DNA of 64,000 bases from Agathobacter ruminis (GCF_002735305.1 NZ_PDYG01000074.1:123725-187724); one strand, 5' to 3'; shown: positions 45,010 through 55,537, numbered from the stretch's first letter. Notes: generated by a model from the sequence alone, not told the origin. Numbers and translations: made by a program.

Positions 45010-46185
45010 ATGAAACAAAGAGTTACAAAAGTATTGGGTCTGCTTTTAGCAGGAGTGATGACACTGGGAATGCTCACCGCATGTGGTGGCAAGAACGGGG
45101 ACACAGAAGGTGGTAAGGATACCTCTTCAGCAAGCAAAGAAACCGTAAAGATCGGAGTACTTGTCGCTGATGTCAGCGGTGAGGAAGCACAAGGATTCCG
45201 TTCATATTATGAAAAGTATATCGCATCAAATTACAATGTAGAATTTACTTACACAGATGCTTTGGAAAGCGCTGAAGATGAAAAATCTGCAATCGAGAAG
45301 TTCGCTTCTCAGGGATGCAAGGCAATCATCTCACTTTCAGGAAGTGACAGAGCTCAGCAGATCGAAACCTGCGAACAGTATGGCGTTTATTATGCAGTTG
45401 CTTCAGGTGTATTAGAAGATGAGCAGTTTGAAACTTATAAGGGATATGAGTATTTTGTTGGCCAGGTTGGACCAAGCAATGCAACCGAGTTTGAAGCCGG
45501 AAAGGCAATGGGTGAGTTCTTCAAGAACCAGGGAACCAAGACTGTTGCAATCTACGGAGCTTTCATTCCAAATCCAATGCATGTTTATCGTCTTGCAGGA
45601 ACCATCGTTGGATTAGGTGATACCTATGGTGGAACTGATGATATGAACGGTATCATCGGACAGATTTTCCAGGATCAGACACTTGATTTATCCAAGGTGG
45701 AAGGTGATACAGAAGTTGTTGCATATCTTCAGGGATATGGCGATACAACAACAGATGAGTTAAATGCAGCAATCCAGAAGAGTCCGGAAGCATTCCTTTC
45801 AGTTGGAATGGCAACCACATTCTTTACTCAGTCTTTGAACGAGGCAGGAATTGCATTCTCTGATATTGATTCTTTCACTCAGGCAAATGGCGATGCAATC
45901 GAAAACGGAAAGTTGACCTATCTTGCAGGAAAGTATTCTTCATCCATCGGACCTGTATTTGCACTTGTGATGAATGCAGTAAATGGAAATGTGATTCGCG
46001 ATGATGAAGGAAATGCAGTATCAATCAGCCAGGGATATCTTGTAGCAACAGATAAGGCTACCTTTGATGAGTATTATGTATCAGACAACGGTGACAGCCC
46101 AATCTATGATAAGGCAACATTGGATTCTATCATCGGTGATAATGTAACATATGCAGATGTAAAGGCTCTTGTAGAGTCTAAATAA
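45010..46185 (+). CDS. Sugar-binding lipoprotein of the RbsA-type importer
   Basis: The 391-residue protein has a lipoprotein signal with the lipobox LTAC (Cys25) and a Gly/Ser/Thr-rich linker. A periplasmic-binding-protein type 1 fold follows (KIGVLVADVSG, KAIISLSGSD). The ligand is unknown; neighbours suggest a rhamnose- or other plant-sugar-like ligand. AAAGGAGG precedes the ATG. Confidence 0.9.
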   Translation: MKQRVTKVLGLLLAGVMTLGMLTACGGKNGDTEGGKDTSSASKETVKIGVLVADVSGEEAQGFRSYYEKYIASNYNVEFTYTDALESAEDEKSAIEKFASQGCKAIISLSGSDRAQQIETCEQYGVYYAVASGVLEDEQFETYKGYEYFVGQVGPSNATEFEAGKAMGEFFKNQGTKTVAIYGAFIPNPMHVYRLAGTIVGLGDTYGGTDDMNGIIGQIFQDQTLDLSKVEGDTEVVAYLQGYGDTTTDELNAAIQKSPEAFLSVGMATTFFTQSLNEAGIAFSDIDSFTQANGDAIENGKLTYLAGKYSSSIGPVFALVMNAVNGNVIRDDEGNAVSISQGYLVATDKATFDEYYVSDNGDSPIYDKATLDSIIGDNVTYADVKALVESK

Positions 46186-46205
46186 AGAATTTGGAGGCTA
46201 CCATT

Positions 46206-47195
46206 ATGAGTACCGCAGGCACAGCAAAAAAAATTGTGGGAACGTTTATCATTCCGGTAATCGTATTCCTGATTTTAGAAGGACTTTGTCTCTCGAAGGG
46301 AGAGCATATCATTACAAATGCAAAGAGCTTTGATAATTTTATTGTCTATGTAGCGATTGTGATGATTACGACGATTGCTTTATCAATTAATCTTAATAGC
46401 GGAAGATTTGATTTTTCGCTTGGATCAATGGCTGCACTTTCAGCAATCATCGGAGCTAAAATTTCATATGCCATCTTCGGAGGCGGAAAAGGAAGTGCGT
46501 TGTGCATGCTTTTGGTTACGATAGTGGCAGGTCTTCTGTTGGGATTGATTTCGGGGAGCATTTATGTGCTCCTCAAGATCCCACCGATCATCACTTCCTT
46601 GGGTGTTACTCTGATTTATGAGGGCGTGATGTATACCATTACCGACGGCAAGTATTTGATGACTGAAGTGCAGAATTCTTCCATGGCTGGATTTGTTGGA
46701 ACCTGGATTTATGCAGCAATTATCATTGTATTGGTATTGGTATTAACAATTGTACTGTTTGACCACACTCGGTTTGGTTTTGACTATAATGCATTAAAGA
46801 GTGGGCAGAAAGTATCTGTAAATACAGGCATTAAAGAAGTAAAGAATGCATTGATTTGCTATACAATCTGTGGCGGATTAATGGGGCTGGTTGGATTTTT
46901 CAATGCAGCCAGAAATACGACAATCAATGGCGGACAGCTTAACTTTGGTTCGATTGCAATTATGTTTACCGCATTTTTGCCAATGTTTATCGGCAGTTAT
47001 ATCAGCCGCTACAGCAATGAAAAGGTTGGTTTCCTTTTGGCCGCAATTTGCATGTCAATGTTGAATTCCACCTTTGCAGTATTCTCCAACGAGATTACAG
47101 CATCCATGCAGTCCATTATCAATGCAGTCCTTTTGGTTGTATTCCTGATTTACTTAAACAATGAACATCTACTGAGGAAGATTTTTACAAAATGA
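46206..47195 (+). CDS. Sugar ABC importer permease 2 (RbsC family)
   Basis: The 329-residue membrane protein, BPD_transp_2 family, has SINLNSGRFDFSLGS and a late FTAFLPMFIGSY. It differs clearly from permease 1. ATG 46206 follows GGAGG at 46192-46196; the TTG at 46191 overlaps that site. Its stop overlaps the glycosidase start by four bases. Confidence 0.88.
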   Translation: MSTAGTAKKIVGTFIIPVIVFLILEGLCLSKGEHIITNAKSFDNFIVYVAIVMITTIALSINLNSGRFDFSLGSMAALSAIIGAKISYAIFGGGKGSALCMLLVTIVAGLLLGLISGSIYVLLKIPPIITSLGVTLIYEGVMYTITDGKYLMTEVQNSSMAGFVGTWIYAAIIIVLVLVLTIVLFDHTRFGFDYNALKSGQKVSVNTGIKEVKNALICYTICGGLMGLVGFFNAARNTTINGGQLNFGSIAIMFTAFLPMFIGSYISRYSNEKVGFLLAAICMSMLNSTFAVFSNEITASMQSIINAVLLVVFLIYLNNEHLLRKIFTK

Positions 47196-48721
47196 AGAAT
47201 GAAAATTTTTTAAAAAAAGCATTAGATCTTTTAAAGCCGCCTACAAAGACATATGTTGAAGTGGCAAAAACAATTGAAATTAAGAAAAAAAATCAATATT
47301 ATGCAGTTCCTACCACAGATTATGACAGAAGACGACTAAAAAAGGGGGACTCTCTGATTGTCGATTTCGGAAATCATGAGGTGGGATATGCAGACTTTAA
47401 ATTCAATTATGTGGGAAGCCATCCGGATGCTCCGGCCTGGGTACGTTTTCATTTTGCGGAAACATTACAGGAATTGTTTGAAAATCCGGATGAATATCAT
47501 GGATGGATCAGCTCTTCCTGGGTTGAAACAGAGCAAATTCATATCGATGTGCTTCCGGTTGAAATGAAGTTGCCGAGACGCTATGCATTCCGTTATATCA
47601 AAATCGAAGTGATTGATATTAGCTCAAAGTACGATTTGGTTGTGGAACATGTGGGATGTACCGCAGTGTCCGGTGCAGATGACACCAAATTAAAGCATTA
47701 TGATTTCGGTGATGCACAGTTGAATCATCTGGATGAAATTGCCTGCAGAACCTTACACAATTGTATGCAGACCGTGTTTGAGGATGGCCCGAAACGCGAC
47801 AGACGATTATGGATCGGAGATTTGCGTATTCAGGCATTGGCAAATGATTTGACATATGACAATGCGGATATGGTAAAGGCCTGTATCTATCTGTTTGCCG
47901 CATTGCCGATGCCGGATGAACGGGTGGGAGCATGTCTGTTCCTTGATCCGGTTCCGGAGGTGGATGATGTCAGAATGTACGACTACTCACTGTTCTTTAT
48001 TCCAATCCTTTGGAATTACTATGAGAAGACGAAAGACATCGAGATGCTTCGCGAGCTGTGGCCGGTGGCATATAAGCAAATTACAATTGCAAAAAAAGAA
48101 TTGGGAAATGATATGTTGGTTCAGGATTCAGATGAACTGAATTGGTGTTTTGTGGATTGGACATTGAACCTGAATAAGCAGGCATCCGCGCAGGGAATCT
48201 TGTTGTATGCGCTTTCTGTAGCAATTCATATTGCGCAGGAGTTGGGAGACGTGATGAAGGAAGAGAAACTTGCGGAGCTTTATATGGAATGCCGTCAGGC
48301 TGCCAACAATAAATTATGGGATGAAAAAAAGAAATGCTATGTGAGCGGGAAAGATAAACAGGTATCGATTGCATCACAGGTATGGATGATATTGGGAGAA
48401 GCTATTGGAGGAGATGCCGCGATTGAATTACTCGAGCGTGTTGAAGCAATGGATGCGGCAGAAGAGATGGTGACACCATATATGTATCATAATTATCTGG
48501 ATGCCTTGATGCTATTGGGGCAAAAGGAGAAGGCACTGGAGGTTATTCGGTCCTACTGGGGCGGAATGGAAGCACTGGGTGCTGATACATTCTGGGAATT
48601 ATATAATCCGAAAAAGCCGGATGAATCTCCGTATGGTGGAACGATTGTAAATAGTTATTGTCACGCATGGAGTTGTGGACCTGCATACTTCTTACGTAAA
48701 TACTTCATGCCGAATGTATAG
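47192..48721 (+). CDS. GH78-like six-hairpin glycosidase (alpha-L-rhamnosidase-related)
   Basis: The 509-residue cytoplasmic protein has an N-terminal beta domain (about 1-165) and an (alpha/alpha)6 domain with GH78 landmarks: EDGPKRDRRLWIGDLR, a GADTFWE motif and SYCHAWSCGPAYFLRK. In well-studied GH78 enzymes the first motif holds the acid glutamate (RDER); here it reads RDRR, so activity on rhamnosides is doubtful, while the GADTFWE glutamate is kept. No signal peptide. It overlaps the permease gene and likely cleaves the imported ligand. Confidence 0.78.
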   Translation: MKNENFLKKALDLLKPPTKTYVEVAKTIEIKKKNQYYAVPTTDYDRRRLKKGDSLIVDFGNHEVGYADFKFNYVGSHPDAPAWVRFHFAETLQELFENPDEYHGWISSSWVETEQIHIDVLPVEMKLPRRYAFRYIKIEVIDISSKYDLVVEHVGCTAVSGADDTKLKHYDFGDAQLNHLDEIACRTLHNCMQTVFEDGPKRDRRLWIGDLRIQALANDLTYDNADMVKACIYLFAALPMPDERVGACLFLDPVPEVDDVRMYDYSLFFIPILWNYYEKTKDIEMLRELWPVAYKQITIAKKELGNDMLVQDSDELNWCFVDWTLNLNKQASAQGILLYALSVAIHIAQELGDVMKEEKLAELYMECRQAANNKLWDEKKKCYVSGKDKQVSIASQVWMILGEAIGGDAAIELLERVEAMDAAEEMVTPYMYHNYLDALMLLGQKEKALEVIRSYWGGMEALGADTFWELYNPKKPDESPYGGTIVNSYCHAWSCGPAYFLRKYFMPNV

Positions 48722-48737
48722 CGGATAAGGAGACGTT

Positions 48738-50501
48738 ATGAAGAATAGCCAAAAACAAAAAAAGCATTATGGCCGAATTGGTACACGCGTTCTGGTGATG
48801 GTATGTGTTCTTGCACTGATTTTTGTGGCAACAATCGTATCTAGTTTTGTAACACAGATGAAGGTAAAAGAAGAAAGCCGCAAGATTACTGCACAATACA
48901 TCCCGGTTTTGGAAAATGTTTGTGATATGCAGACTTGCCTGGAGCGTATCCAAAAATATTTGAATATCATTGCTTTATACGACAATGCAGATGTGCGTGC
49001 CGGAATTGAAAGCGCAATGGATGCAGATATTGAAAATGCGAACTCTTTGATGGCGCAGGTTCGAGCATCCGTAACGGATATCAATAATGCTGAAATGCTC
49101 GAGAATTATCAGACCTATGAAGATTTTATGAATCAGGCCTTGGATCTGGTTCAACAGATTCGAAACATGGTTGACCAGGGAGATTTTATGAATGCCAATA
49201 TTGTGTTAGGCACAGATTTCCAAGGGTTGGTGGTTGAAGTGGGCGAGAGTTCAAGTGTAGGTTTTATGGATTCACTTCACTCAGCAATTGATCAGGCATC
49301 TTCAAATTACAACAAGGCTTTGAACCAGAGCTTGCTTTTGATGGAAATCATGGGCGCTGCATTCTGTGTTGCTTTTGTTCTCATCTTCCTGATGATTCAT
49401 AAAACCGTTAGCAAACCTGCAGAATATGCAAATAAGCAGTTGAATCTCATTATAGATGATATCAATACAAACAAGGGCGATTTAACCAATCGTATTGAAA
49501 TTAAGAGCAATGATGAGATTGGTCGCTTGAGTAGCGGAATCAATGAATTTATTGAAAAGCTGCAGGAGATTATGCAAAATCTTAAGAATGATTCACAGGA
49601 AATGGACCGTTCCATTAATCTTATGAATGGGGAAATCACCGCATCAAGTGACAATGTGGACAGCATTGCAAATGTAATGGAGGAGCTGACGGCCCGTATG
49701 GAAGAGGTGGCCGCAAGCGTTGAAATCCTAAATAAAAATGCAAAAGAAATTCTCTCATCTGTAGAAAACGTTCAGACGGAATCTACAACAGGAAAAGAGA
49801 TTTCTGCAAATATTATGGCCCTGGCAATCGGCGTCAAGGAACAGACCGAGGCAAAGAAAAATGCCATCGAAGAAATGATGGAGCAGCGTCGTATCGAATT
49901 GACCGAATCCATCGAAGCCAGCCGTCAGGTTGAGCAAATCACCTCTTTGACGGAGGATATTTTGAATATTGCAAGCCAGACAAACTTACTTGCACTCAAC
50001 GCTTCCATTGAAGCTGCAAGGGCAGGAGAAGCGGGAAAAGGATTCTCTGTTGTGGCGGATGAAATCAGAAAGCTTGCGGAAAACAGCACCAATACGGCAA
50101 ATAACATTCAAAATATCAGCGAGAAAGTTGTCAGTGCGGTAGAAGTATTGATGAATAATTCAAATGATCTTTTGAATTACATGCAGGAGACAATTACGAC
50201 AGATTACCAAGGCTTTGAGGATGCAACGGATATGTATTCAGAGAAAGCCGCTCGAATTGATGCAATCATGGGAGAATTCCATGATAATATGATTCATTTG
50301 GAAAACATTATGAGTGAAACCGTTGATAGTATTTCAAGCGTATCTACGGCCATGTCCGAAAGCACAAACGGAGTCGTCATGGCAACTTCAAATGTTTCCG
50401 ATATTGTCAATTCTATGGAAGAGATTAAGAGCGGAGCCGGAACCAATCATGAAATTTCAATGAAATTGCTTGAGGAAGTAAACCGTTTCCAAAAGATATA
50501 G
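48738..50501 (+). CDS. Methyl-accepting chemotaxis protein
   Basis: The 587-residue receptor has a first membrane helix (about 15-36), an extracellular four-helix-type sensor (about 40-195), a second helix (about 200-222), HAMP, and a long signalling helix with the hairpin tip [22 protein letters not shown]. It follows the glycosidase by 16 bases, in the sugar importer operon, suggesting chemotaxis toward the same sugar or toward its binding protein. Confidence 0.92.
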   Translation: MKNSQKQKKHYGRIGTRVLVMVCVLALIFVATIVSSFVTQMKVKEESRKITAQYIPVLENVCDMQTCLERIQKYLNIIALYDNADVRAGIESAMDADIENANSLMAQVRASVTDINNAEMLENYQTYEDFMNQALDLVQQIRNMVDQGDFMNANIVLGTDFQGLVVEVGESSSVGFMDSLHSAIDQASSNYNKALNQSLLLMEIMGAAFCVAFVLIFLMIHKTVSKPAEYANKQLNLIIDDINTNKGDLTNRIEIKSNDEIGRLSSGINEFIEKLQEIMQNLKNDSQEMDRSINLMNGEITASSDNVDSIANVMEELTARMEEVAASVEILNKNAKEILSSVENVQTESTTGKEISANIMALAIGVKEQTEAKKNAIEEMMEQRRIELTESIEASRQVEQITSLTEDILNIASQTNLLALNASIEAARAGEAGKGFSVVADEIRKLAENSTNTANNIQNISEKVVSAVEVLMNNSNDLLNYMQETITTDYQGFEDATDMYSEKAARIDAIMGEFHDNMIHLENIMSETVDSISSVSTAMSESTNGVVMATSNVSDIVNSMEEIKSGAGTNHEISMKLLEEVNRFQKI

Positions 50502-50542
50502 ATGAATCATAAATGAAAATTTGATAATTAGATAATTAGATA

Positions 50543-50573
50543 CAGGCGGAAATCCCCCTGAAATTTCCGCCTG
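50543..50573. terminator. Hairpin after the chemoreceptor gene
   Basis: AGGCGGAAAT and ATTTCCGCCT form a perfect stem around a C-rich loop. It lies between converging genes and may work with the stem at 50597. Confidence 0.55.
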
Positions 50574-50596
50574 AAAATATTTTGTTACCCTCCCTC

Positions 50597-50623
50597 GGCT
50601 CCGCTTTTGCGGGGCCCTTTTTC
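50597..50623 (+). terminator. Terminator of the sugar importer operon
   Basis: GGCTCCGC and GCGGGGCC pair across TTTT and are followed by CTTTTTCT. It stands just before the end of the converging yesN-like gene. Confidence 0.75.
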
Positions 50624-50630
50624 TAGAAAT

Positions 50631-52193
50631 CTAAATTGTGTCCCGACGATACTCTTCCGGGGTAACTCCCAGATGCTTTTTGAAAAGGCGATAGAAATAT
50701 TTTTCGTTATCATAGCCGACCTGTTTTGCAATCTGGGCAGTTTTTCTGTCGGTAGAAGAAAGCAGTTCCTGGGCCTTCTTTAGTCGGATATCTGTCAGAT
50801 ACTGATTATAGGAAGTGCCTGTACTTTTCTTGAAAAGGTGGCTGATATAGCTCGGGTTCATATAAAAAAGCGAGGCGATAAAATCCAGACTCAAATTATT
50901 ATAGTATTTTTCCTGCGTATAAATTTTGATATTTTGAATCACATCTGAGGAGCGGAAACGGCTTTCGTCTTTTAACAAATTGCAGATGTTATTGAAAAAG
51001 ATTGTGATATAGTTTTGCAGCTCATCAAAAGAGAAAATGTTATTCAAAATATGTATGGAAGTGTTGGACTCCATTGTTGAATTAATAGAAATATAATTCT
51101 TTAACATCTGGTAGGCTTCCCGGAATAAATGAATGCAATATGCCTTCATATCGCCCAGACGGAGTGTCGGCACCGATACGCATTGATCGAACAGCTCTGC
51201 AATCATCGGCGGAATGACATCGGTTTCCGAATTCTCTACACGGAACATAAATTCCGCCTCCCGGTTCCAAATGACATTGGAGGCATTGTATTCCATCGGT
51301 TGGTAAGGAAATATCTTTCTGGCATCATTGTAGACCATATTATCAATGGAACTGCAGGCGTCCTCATAAGCCAATTTTAAATTCGCACGGGTGCTGCGCA
51401 AATCGCCCATTCCGATGATCAGATTTGCTTCGTCCTGTTCCATCGTCTGCAAAAAGGATTTGGCAATATGAACCAGATACTCGGATACATTATTGCTTAA
51501 GCTGCGGTTAAAGGAAAAGAGCAGCGCACCCACATTTGAATTGCAGATGTTCGGAACGCAGATACAAAAATCTTCCATATCATTTTCGATGATAAAGGCG
51601 ATGATACGGTCCAGATTGAGCGCTTTTTCAAATCGTAGCGTAAACAGACTGTAGAGCCGTTCTCCGGTGGTAAGAGACTGGATTCTGCTTGAATGAAAAT
51701 GATCCATATCAGGGATATAACCTAGGATTGTGGATCGAAGATTTTGGACATCATATTCTAATCGGATGGATTCCTGTTCTTCATTCATTTTCTGGATGCT
51801 TTTGTTGCGGGAATCCGATTCTTCGATTCTGGCAATCGCAATGTCCATAGCATTGTGCAGCGCTTCTCTCGGAAATGGCTTAAGGATATATTTGCATGCA
51901 TTTGATTCAATGGCGCGATGCGCATATTCAAAATCCTTATATCCGCTGATGACAATAATCGGGATATCCGGGAGAATTTCACGAATTTTCAGCAGAAATA
52001 TGCCGCCGTCCATTCCGGGCATGTTCATATCTGTGATAATGATGTCGGGCTGGGTTTCCATAATCAGTTTCAAACCGCTTTCGCCGTTTTCGGCAGTACC
52101 GACACAGGAAATATCACCCGAATAGGATTCGAGCTTTTTTAATACACCCTGTTGTGTGAGTGGTTCGTCATCGACTACGATATATGTATACAT
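50631..52193 (-). CDS. YesN-type AraC-family response regulator
   Basis: The 520-residue protein has an N-terminal receiver (phospho-acceptor Asp55 in IIITDMNMPG), a long central region, and a C-terminal AraC HTH (LDFIASLFYMNPSYISHLFKK, IAKQVGYDNEKYFYRLFKKHLGVTPEEYR). With the YesM-type kinase upstream (27 bases) it forms a two-component system, probably controlling the divergent CUT1 importer at 54207. Confidence 0.93.
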   Translation of the reverse strand: MYTYIVVDDEPLTQQGVLKKLESYSGDISCVGTAENGESGLKLIMETQPDIIITDMNMPGMDGGIFLLKIREILPDIPIIVISGYKDFEYAHRAIESNACKYILKPFPREALHNAMDIAIARIEESDSRNKSIQKMNEEQESIRLEYDVQNLRSTILGYIPDMDHFHSSRIQSLTTGERLYSLFTLRFEKALNLDRIIAFIIENDMEDFCICVPNICNSNVGALLFSFNRSLSNNVSEYLVHIAKSFLQTMEQDEANLIIGMGDLRSTRANLKLAYEDACSSIDNMVYNDARKIFPYQPMEYNASNVIWNREAEFMFRVENSETDVIPPMIAELFDQCVSVPTLRLGDMKAYCIHLFREAYQMLKNYISINSTMESNTSIHILNNIFSFDELQNYITIFFNNICNLLKDESRFRSSDVIQNIKIYTQEKYYNNLSLDFIASLFYMNPSYISHLFKKSTGTSYNQYLTDIRLKKAQELLSSTDRKTAQIAKQVGYDNEKYFYRLFKKHLGVTPEEYRRDTI

Positions 52194-52220
52194 TTAGATA
52201 CCTCCATTTGGCTTTGTCAT

Positions 52221-53966
52221 TTATTGATTGACTTTGATTTGCGGAATGCAGATTGTGACAGTCGTTCCTACATCCTTTTGACTTTCAATCTGTAATCCGT
52301 AAATGTTTCCGTAATACAGTCGGATACGGGAGTGAATATTTTTTACACCGATGCTTTGGTGACTGCGCTTTCCGAATTCCTGCATTTCATCCGGCGCTGC
52401 CAAGCGATCCTTTAGTGCATTTAAAGTGGCTTGGTCCATTCCATATCCATCATCCGATACAATCAGAAGCAGACAATCGCCTTCCTGTCGAGCTTTGATA
52501 TGAATATGTCCGGTGATCAGACAATGTCGAAAACCATGATTAATACAGTTTTCTACAATGGGCTGCAGAATCAGTTTCAATACTTTTGTAGATGCAAGCG
52601 CTTCCGGAATATCATAATCAATCGTAAATTTTTCGTGAAAGCGAATGGATTGAATGGATACATAATCTTTCACATGATTGATTTCATCAGACAACGGCAC
52701 CAGCTCGCTATCGGTTTTGATACTGTAGCGAAACATATTTCCAAGTGCCATGGAAATCGTAGATACCCGAGGGACATCTTCGATTTCGGCAATACTGTTA
52801 ATGGTCTCTAATGTATTAAATAAAAAGTGTGCATCAATTTGCGCTTCTAAGGCGCGCATTTGCGAATCCAAGGCAATAATTTTGTTTTGATAATCACGCT
52901 GAATATATTCATTCAGAGAATCGATGCGGTTGTTGTATTCTGTGTATAGCATCGAGATTTCATCTTTCCAGAGATTTTTCTTCTCTTTAAAAGGAATTTT
53001 CTTCAAATGGGTTGTGCGCATATGTCTGGTCAGCCGGGTGATCGGTTTGATCATCCATGCAGACAGCGGATAATACATCAAAAGAACCAAAACCAGCATG
53101 CATAGAATGATTCCAAGAAGGAGCATTCGTACATTGGTCAGATTCTTGGTATAGATTCTCAAATCAATCTGCGCATCAATCGTTAAATTGTATGCCGGAA
53201 TTTCGACCTGCTTTGTGAGAATATACTTGTGATTGCTATGGCTGTCCGTTTTTACGGAATCACTGTTGGAGTAATAAACATTCGAAGGCTTTCCGGTCTC
53301 GTGAATACAGATGTTTAACGCATTTGGAAGGGTGTTGATGGAGCTGAGGTTAAACAATTCCGGACGGCATGGAATCAAAAGGGTTCCAAGATATTTTCTG
53401 GTGGCGACATCATAGAGCGCAGTGGAAAAGAGTACGCAATCCGTGCTGCGAAGGATGAAATCGTACTGCTTAATCGTGCTGATGTTCAGCTTGCCGTGCT
53501 TGGTTAAGGTGTCCTGATACCACTGGTCCAAAGTAGGATCGTAATGGTATTTGATATCGATATTATTTCCCCAGCCGAAACTGCTGTTATTTGGCAAAAT
53601 AATGAAGATGCCATTGATGTTTTTATTTGTAAATAAGAAGTTCTGGCAGATATATTTGATGCTGTCACGACTTTCCTTCAAATCATAGGAAGTGACAGTT
53701 GCATTTGAATCGCTGTATTTTTTGATGCCGTCGATAAAGGTATCGCCGGAATCCGTATTGATCTGAAACAGCATACTGGTATCCCGAATATCGTTTAAGG
53801 AATCTTCGGTTTTGGATGCGGCATTTGATATGATATTGTCCACGATTTGCGATACCTGATTTGAGAACAGCTCGGTATAGCGGATGAAAACATATTGCGC
53901 AGTAAATGAAATCATAATCACTGCAAAAATAGAATAGATAATCAAAAATTTAGTTCGTAGTTTCAT
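52221..53966 (-). CDS. YesM-type sensor histidine kinase
   Basis: The 581-residue protein has two membrane helices (about 8-28 and 285-305) around an extracellular sensor domain, a HAMP linker, the HisK_5 block IDAHFLFNTLETINSIAE, and an HATPase domain (VENCINHGF, DDGYGMD). ATG 53966 follows a GGGGTG stretch; the TTG four codons earlier is less likely. It and YesN share the sugar cluster. Confidence 0.92.
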   Translation of the reverse strand: MKLRTKFLIIYSIFAVIMISFTAQYVFIRYTELFSNQVSQIVDNIISNAASKTEDSLNDIRDTSMLFQINTDSGDTFIDGIKKYSDSNATVTSYDLKESRDSIKYICQNFLFTNKNINGIFIILPNNSSFGWGNNIDIKYHYDPTLDQWYQDTLTKHGKLNISTIKQYDFILRSTDCVLFSTALYDVATRKYLGTLLIPCRPELFNLSSINTLPNALNICIHETGKPSNVYYSNSDSVKTDSHSNHKYILTKQVEIPAYNLTIDAQIDLRIYTKNLTNVRMLLLGIILCMLVLVLLMYYPLSAWMIKPITRLTRHMRTTHLKKIPFKEKKNLWKDEISMLYTEYNNRIDSLNEYIQRDYQNKIIALDSQMRALEAQIDAHFLFNTLETINSIAEIEDVPRVSTISMALGNMFRYSIKTDSELVPLSDEINHVKDYVSIQSIRFHEKFTIDYDIPEALASTKVLKLILQPIVENCINHGFRHCLITGHIHIKARQEGDCLLLIVSDDGYGMDQATLNALKDRLAAPDEMQEFGKRSHQSIGVKNIHSRIRLYYGNIYGLQIESQKDVGTTVTICIPQIKVNQ

Positions 53967-53983
53967 AATACACCCCAATCAGA

Positions 53984-54113
53984 TTATCTCAGTCGGGGTT
54001 ACAATCTCCGACTGAGATAAACGCTCCGCGAGGATGCGCAGAGATTTGCATATGAAATATGTCAGCTACGCTGACGCAAATCTCGCGCCAAGTCTCGCGA
54101 GCGAGACTTGAAT
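53984..54113. repeat. Block of three palindromes between divergent sugar genes
   Basis: A 13-base-pair stem (53984-53996 with 54008-54020) is followed by a longer stem-loop, GAGATTTGC/GCAAATCTC, enclosing GTCAGC/GCTGAC. A perfect 10-base-pair stem (CAAGTCTCGC/GCGAGACTTG, 54092-54113) ends the block. G+C-rich palindromes in A+T-rich surroundings resemble REP/MITE-type elements. The rest of the gap to 54206 holds the ribosome binding site of the lipoprotein gene. Confidence 0.7.
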
Positions 54114-54206
54114 TCAAAAATCTAAAAAAAGTATACCATACAAAAGCGAAAAAGTACACTCGCGAAATGGTAATATTTCATTATCAGATCAGAAAGGAGA
54201 TAGGAA

Positions 54207-55514
54207 ATGAAAAAGAAATTACTAGCAACACTGTTGGCTGCAACAACACTTGTAGCTGCAACAACAGGATGTGGATCCAATACCGGTGACACATCAAACT
54301 CGGGAGGTACCTCATCTGATGAGGATATTACAATCACGATGATGGTTTCAGGCGTGGCTTCAGAAAATGATTTTGAGACAGAGCAGCTGCCTGAACTGAT
54401 TCATGAGAAGTTCCCAAATGTAACTCTTGAAGTAACAAAACTTCCGGATGACCAGTACTACACAGCATTAAAGACAAAGCTTGCCAGCGGAGAGTGCCCG
54501 GACATTATTTTGGTTCAGCCAAAATATGCGGGATCAAATTCAGTCATCGAGTTGGCAAAGGCAGGATATTTGATGGATTTATCAGATCTTTCTTGCCTTG
54601 AGAAGACCGGTGATGCTGCAAATGAAGCATTCTCATACGATGGAAAAGTTTATGGTATCGCACAGGGTGTTTCAATCCTTGGAACCTACTACAACAAAAA
54701 CGTATTCGAAGAGAATGGTCTTAGCGTTCCTACAACCTGGGATGAGTTCTTAAACTGCTGTGAAGTTTTAAAGAATGCAGGCATTCAGCCAATCGTAATG
54801 GGAGATAAGGATGCATATGTAATGCAGTTTGGTCTTTATCAGATTGCAGCAAACGAAATCTATCCAAAAGATGCAACTTATGATGATAAGCTTCGTACAG
54901 GTGAAACTAAGTTCACTGATGAAGGAACATGGGATAAAGTTCTTGAAATGTATGGAGAACTTTACGAAAAGGGTTATGTCATTGATTCCTCACTTGGACT
55001 TGGAGCTGCACAGGGAATTCAGATGTTTGTAGATGGCGAAGCTGCTATGACATTTGATGGTTCATTCAATGCAGCAGCACTTTGCGAGGAAGGTGCAGTA
55101 TCTTTTGAAAGAGGATATTTCCCACTTCCTGCAACAAACGGAGATACCTATGCTTCTATGGCACCGGGTGCAGGCCCTGCAGTTTATGCAGAAACAAAAT
55201 ATCCTGATCAGGTAAAAGAAATTCTTGAATACTGGTTTGATGGCGAATCACCTGTATATCAGGCATTTGCTGATACCGGAAGATTTATCGTAACATATGG
55301 ATACGGTGCAGATAAGAATGATCCATTGTTTGATTCCTTCCTTGATTTATATAACGAAGGAAAAGCATGGTACTGGTGTAATCAGGCTTGGCCGGCAGGA
55401 ACCGAAAACGAGATGGAAGCGTTATTCGGCAGCATGATTGGCGGTCAGGGAACAACAGTTGATGATATTACATCAGGAATGCAGACAATGCTCGAGTCCC
55501 TCTTGGAAGAGTAA
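54207..55514 (+). CDS. CUT1 sugar-binding lipoprotein
   Basis: The 435-residue extracellular solute-binding protein (family 1) has a lipoprotein signal with Cys22 (TTGC) and a Ser/Gly-rich linker. The mature part shows ITIMMVSG, QPKYAGSN and DGEAAMTFDGSF. It is the first gene of a binding protein-permease-permease importer with no ATPase gene; a shared MsmX/MsmK-type ATPase elsewhere would be needed. AAAGGAG precedes the ATG. Confidence 0.92.
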   Translation: MKKKLLATLLAATTLVAATTGCGSNTGDTSNSGGTSSDEDITITMMVSGVASENDFETEQLPELIHEKFPNVTLEVTKLPDDQYYTALKTKLASGECPDIILVQPKYAGSNSVIELAKAGYLMDLSDLSCLEKTGDAANEAFSYDGKVYGIAQGVSILGTYYNKNVFEENGLSVPTTWDEFLNCCEVLKNAGIQPIVMGDKDAYVMQFGLYQIAANEIYPKDATYDDKLRTGETKFTDEGTWDKVLEMYGELYEKGYVIDSSLGLGAAQGIQMFVDGEAAMTFDGSFNAAALCEEGAVSFERGYFPLPATNGDTYASMAPGAGPAVYAETKYPDQVKEILEYWFDGESPVYQAFADTGRFIVTYGYGADKNDPLFDSFLDLYNEGKAWYWCNQAWPAGTENEMEALFGSMIGGQGTTVDDITSGMQTMLESLLEE

Positions 55515-55537
55515 TCTTCCTGAATCATAAGCAAAGG

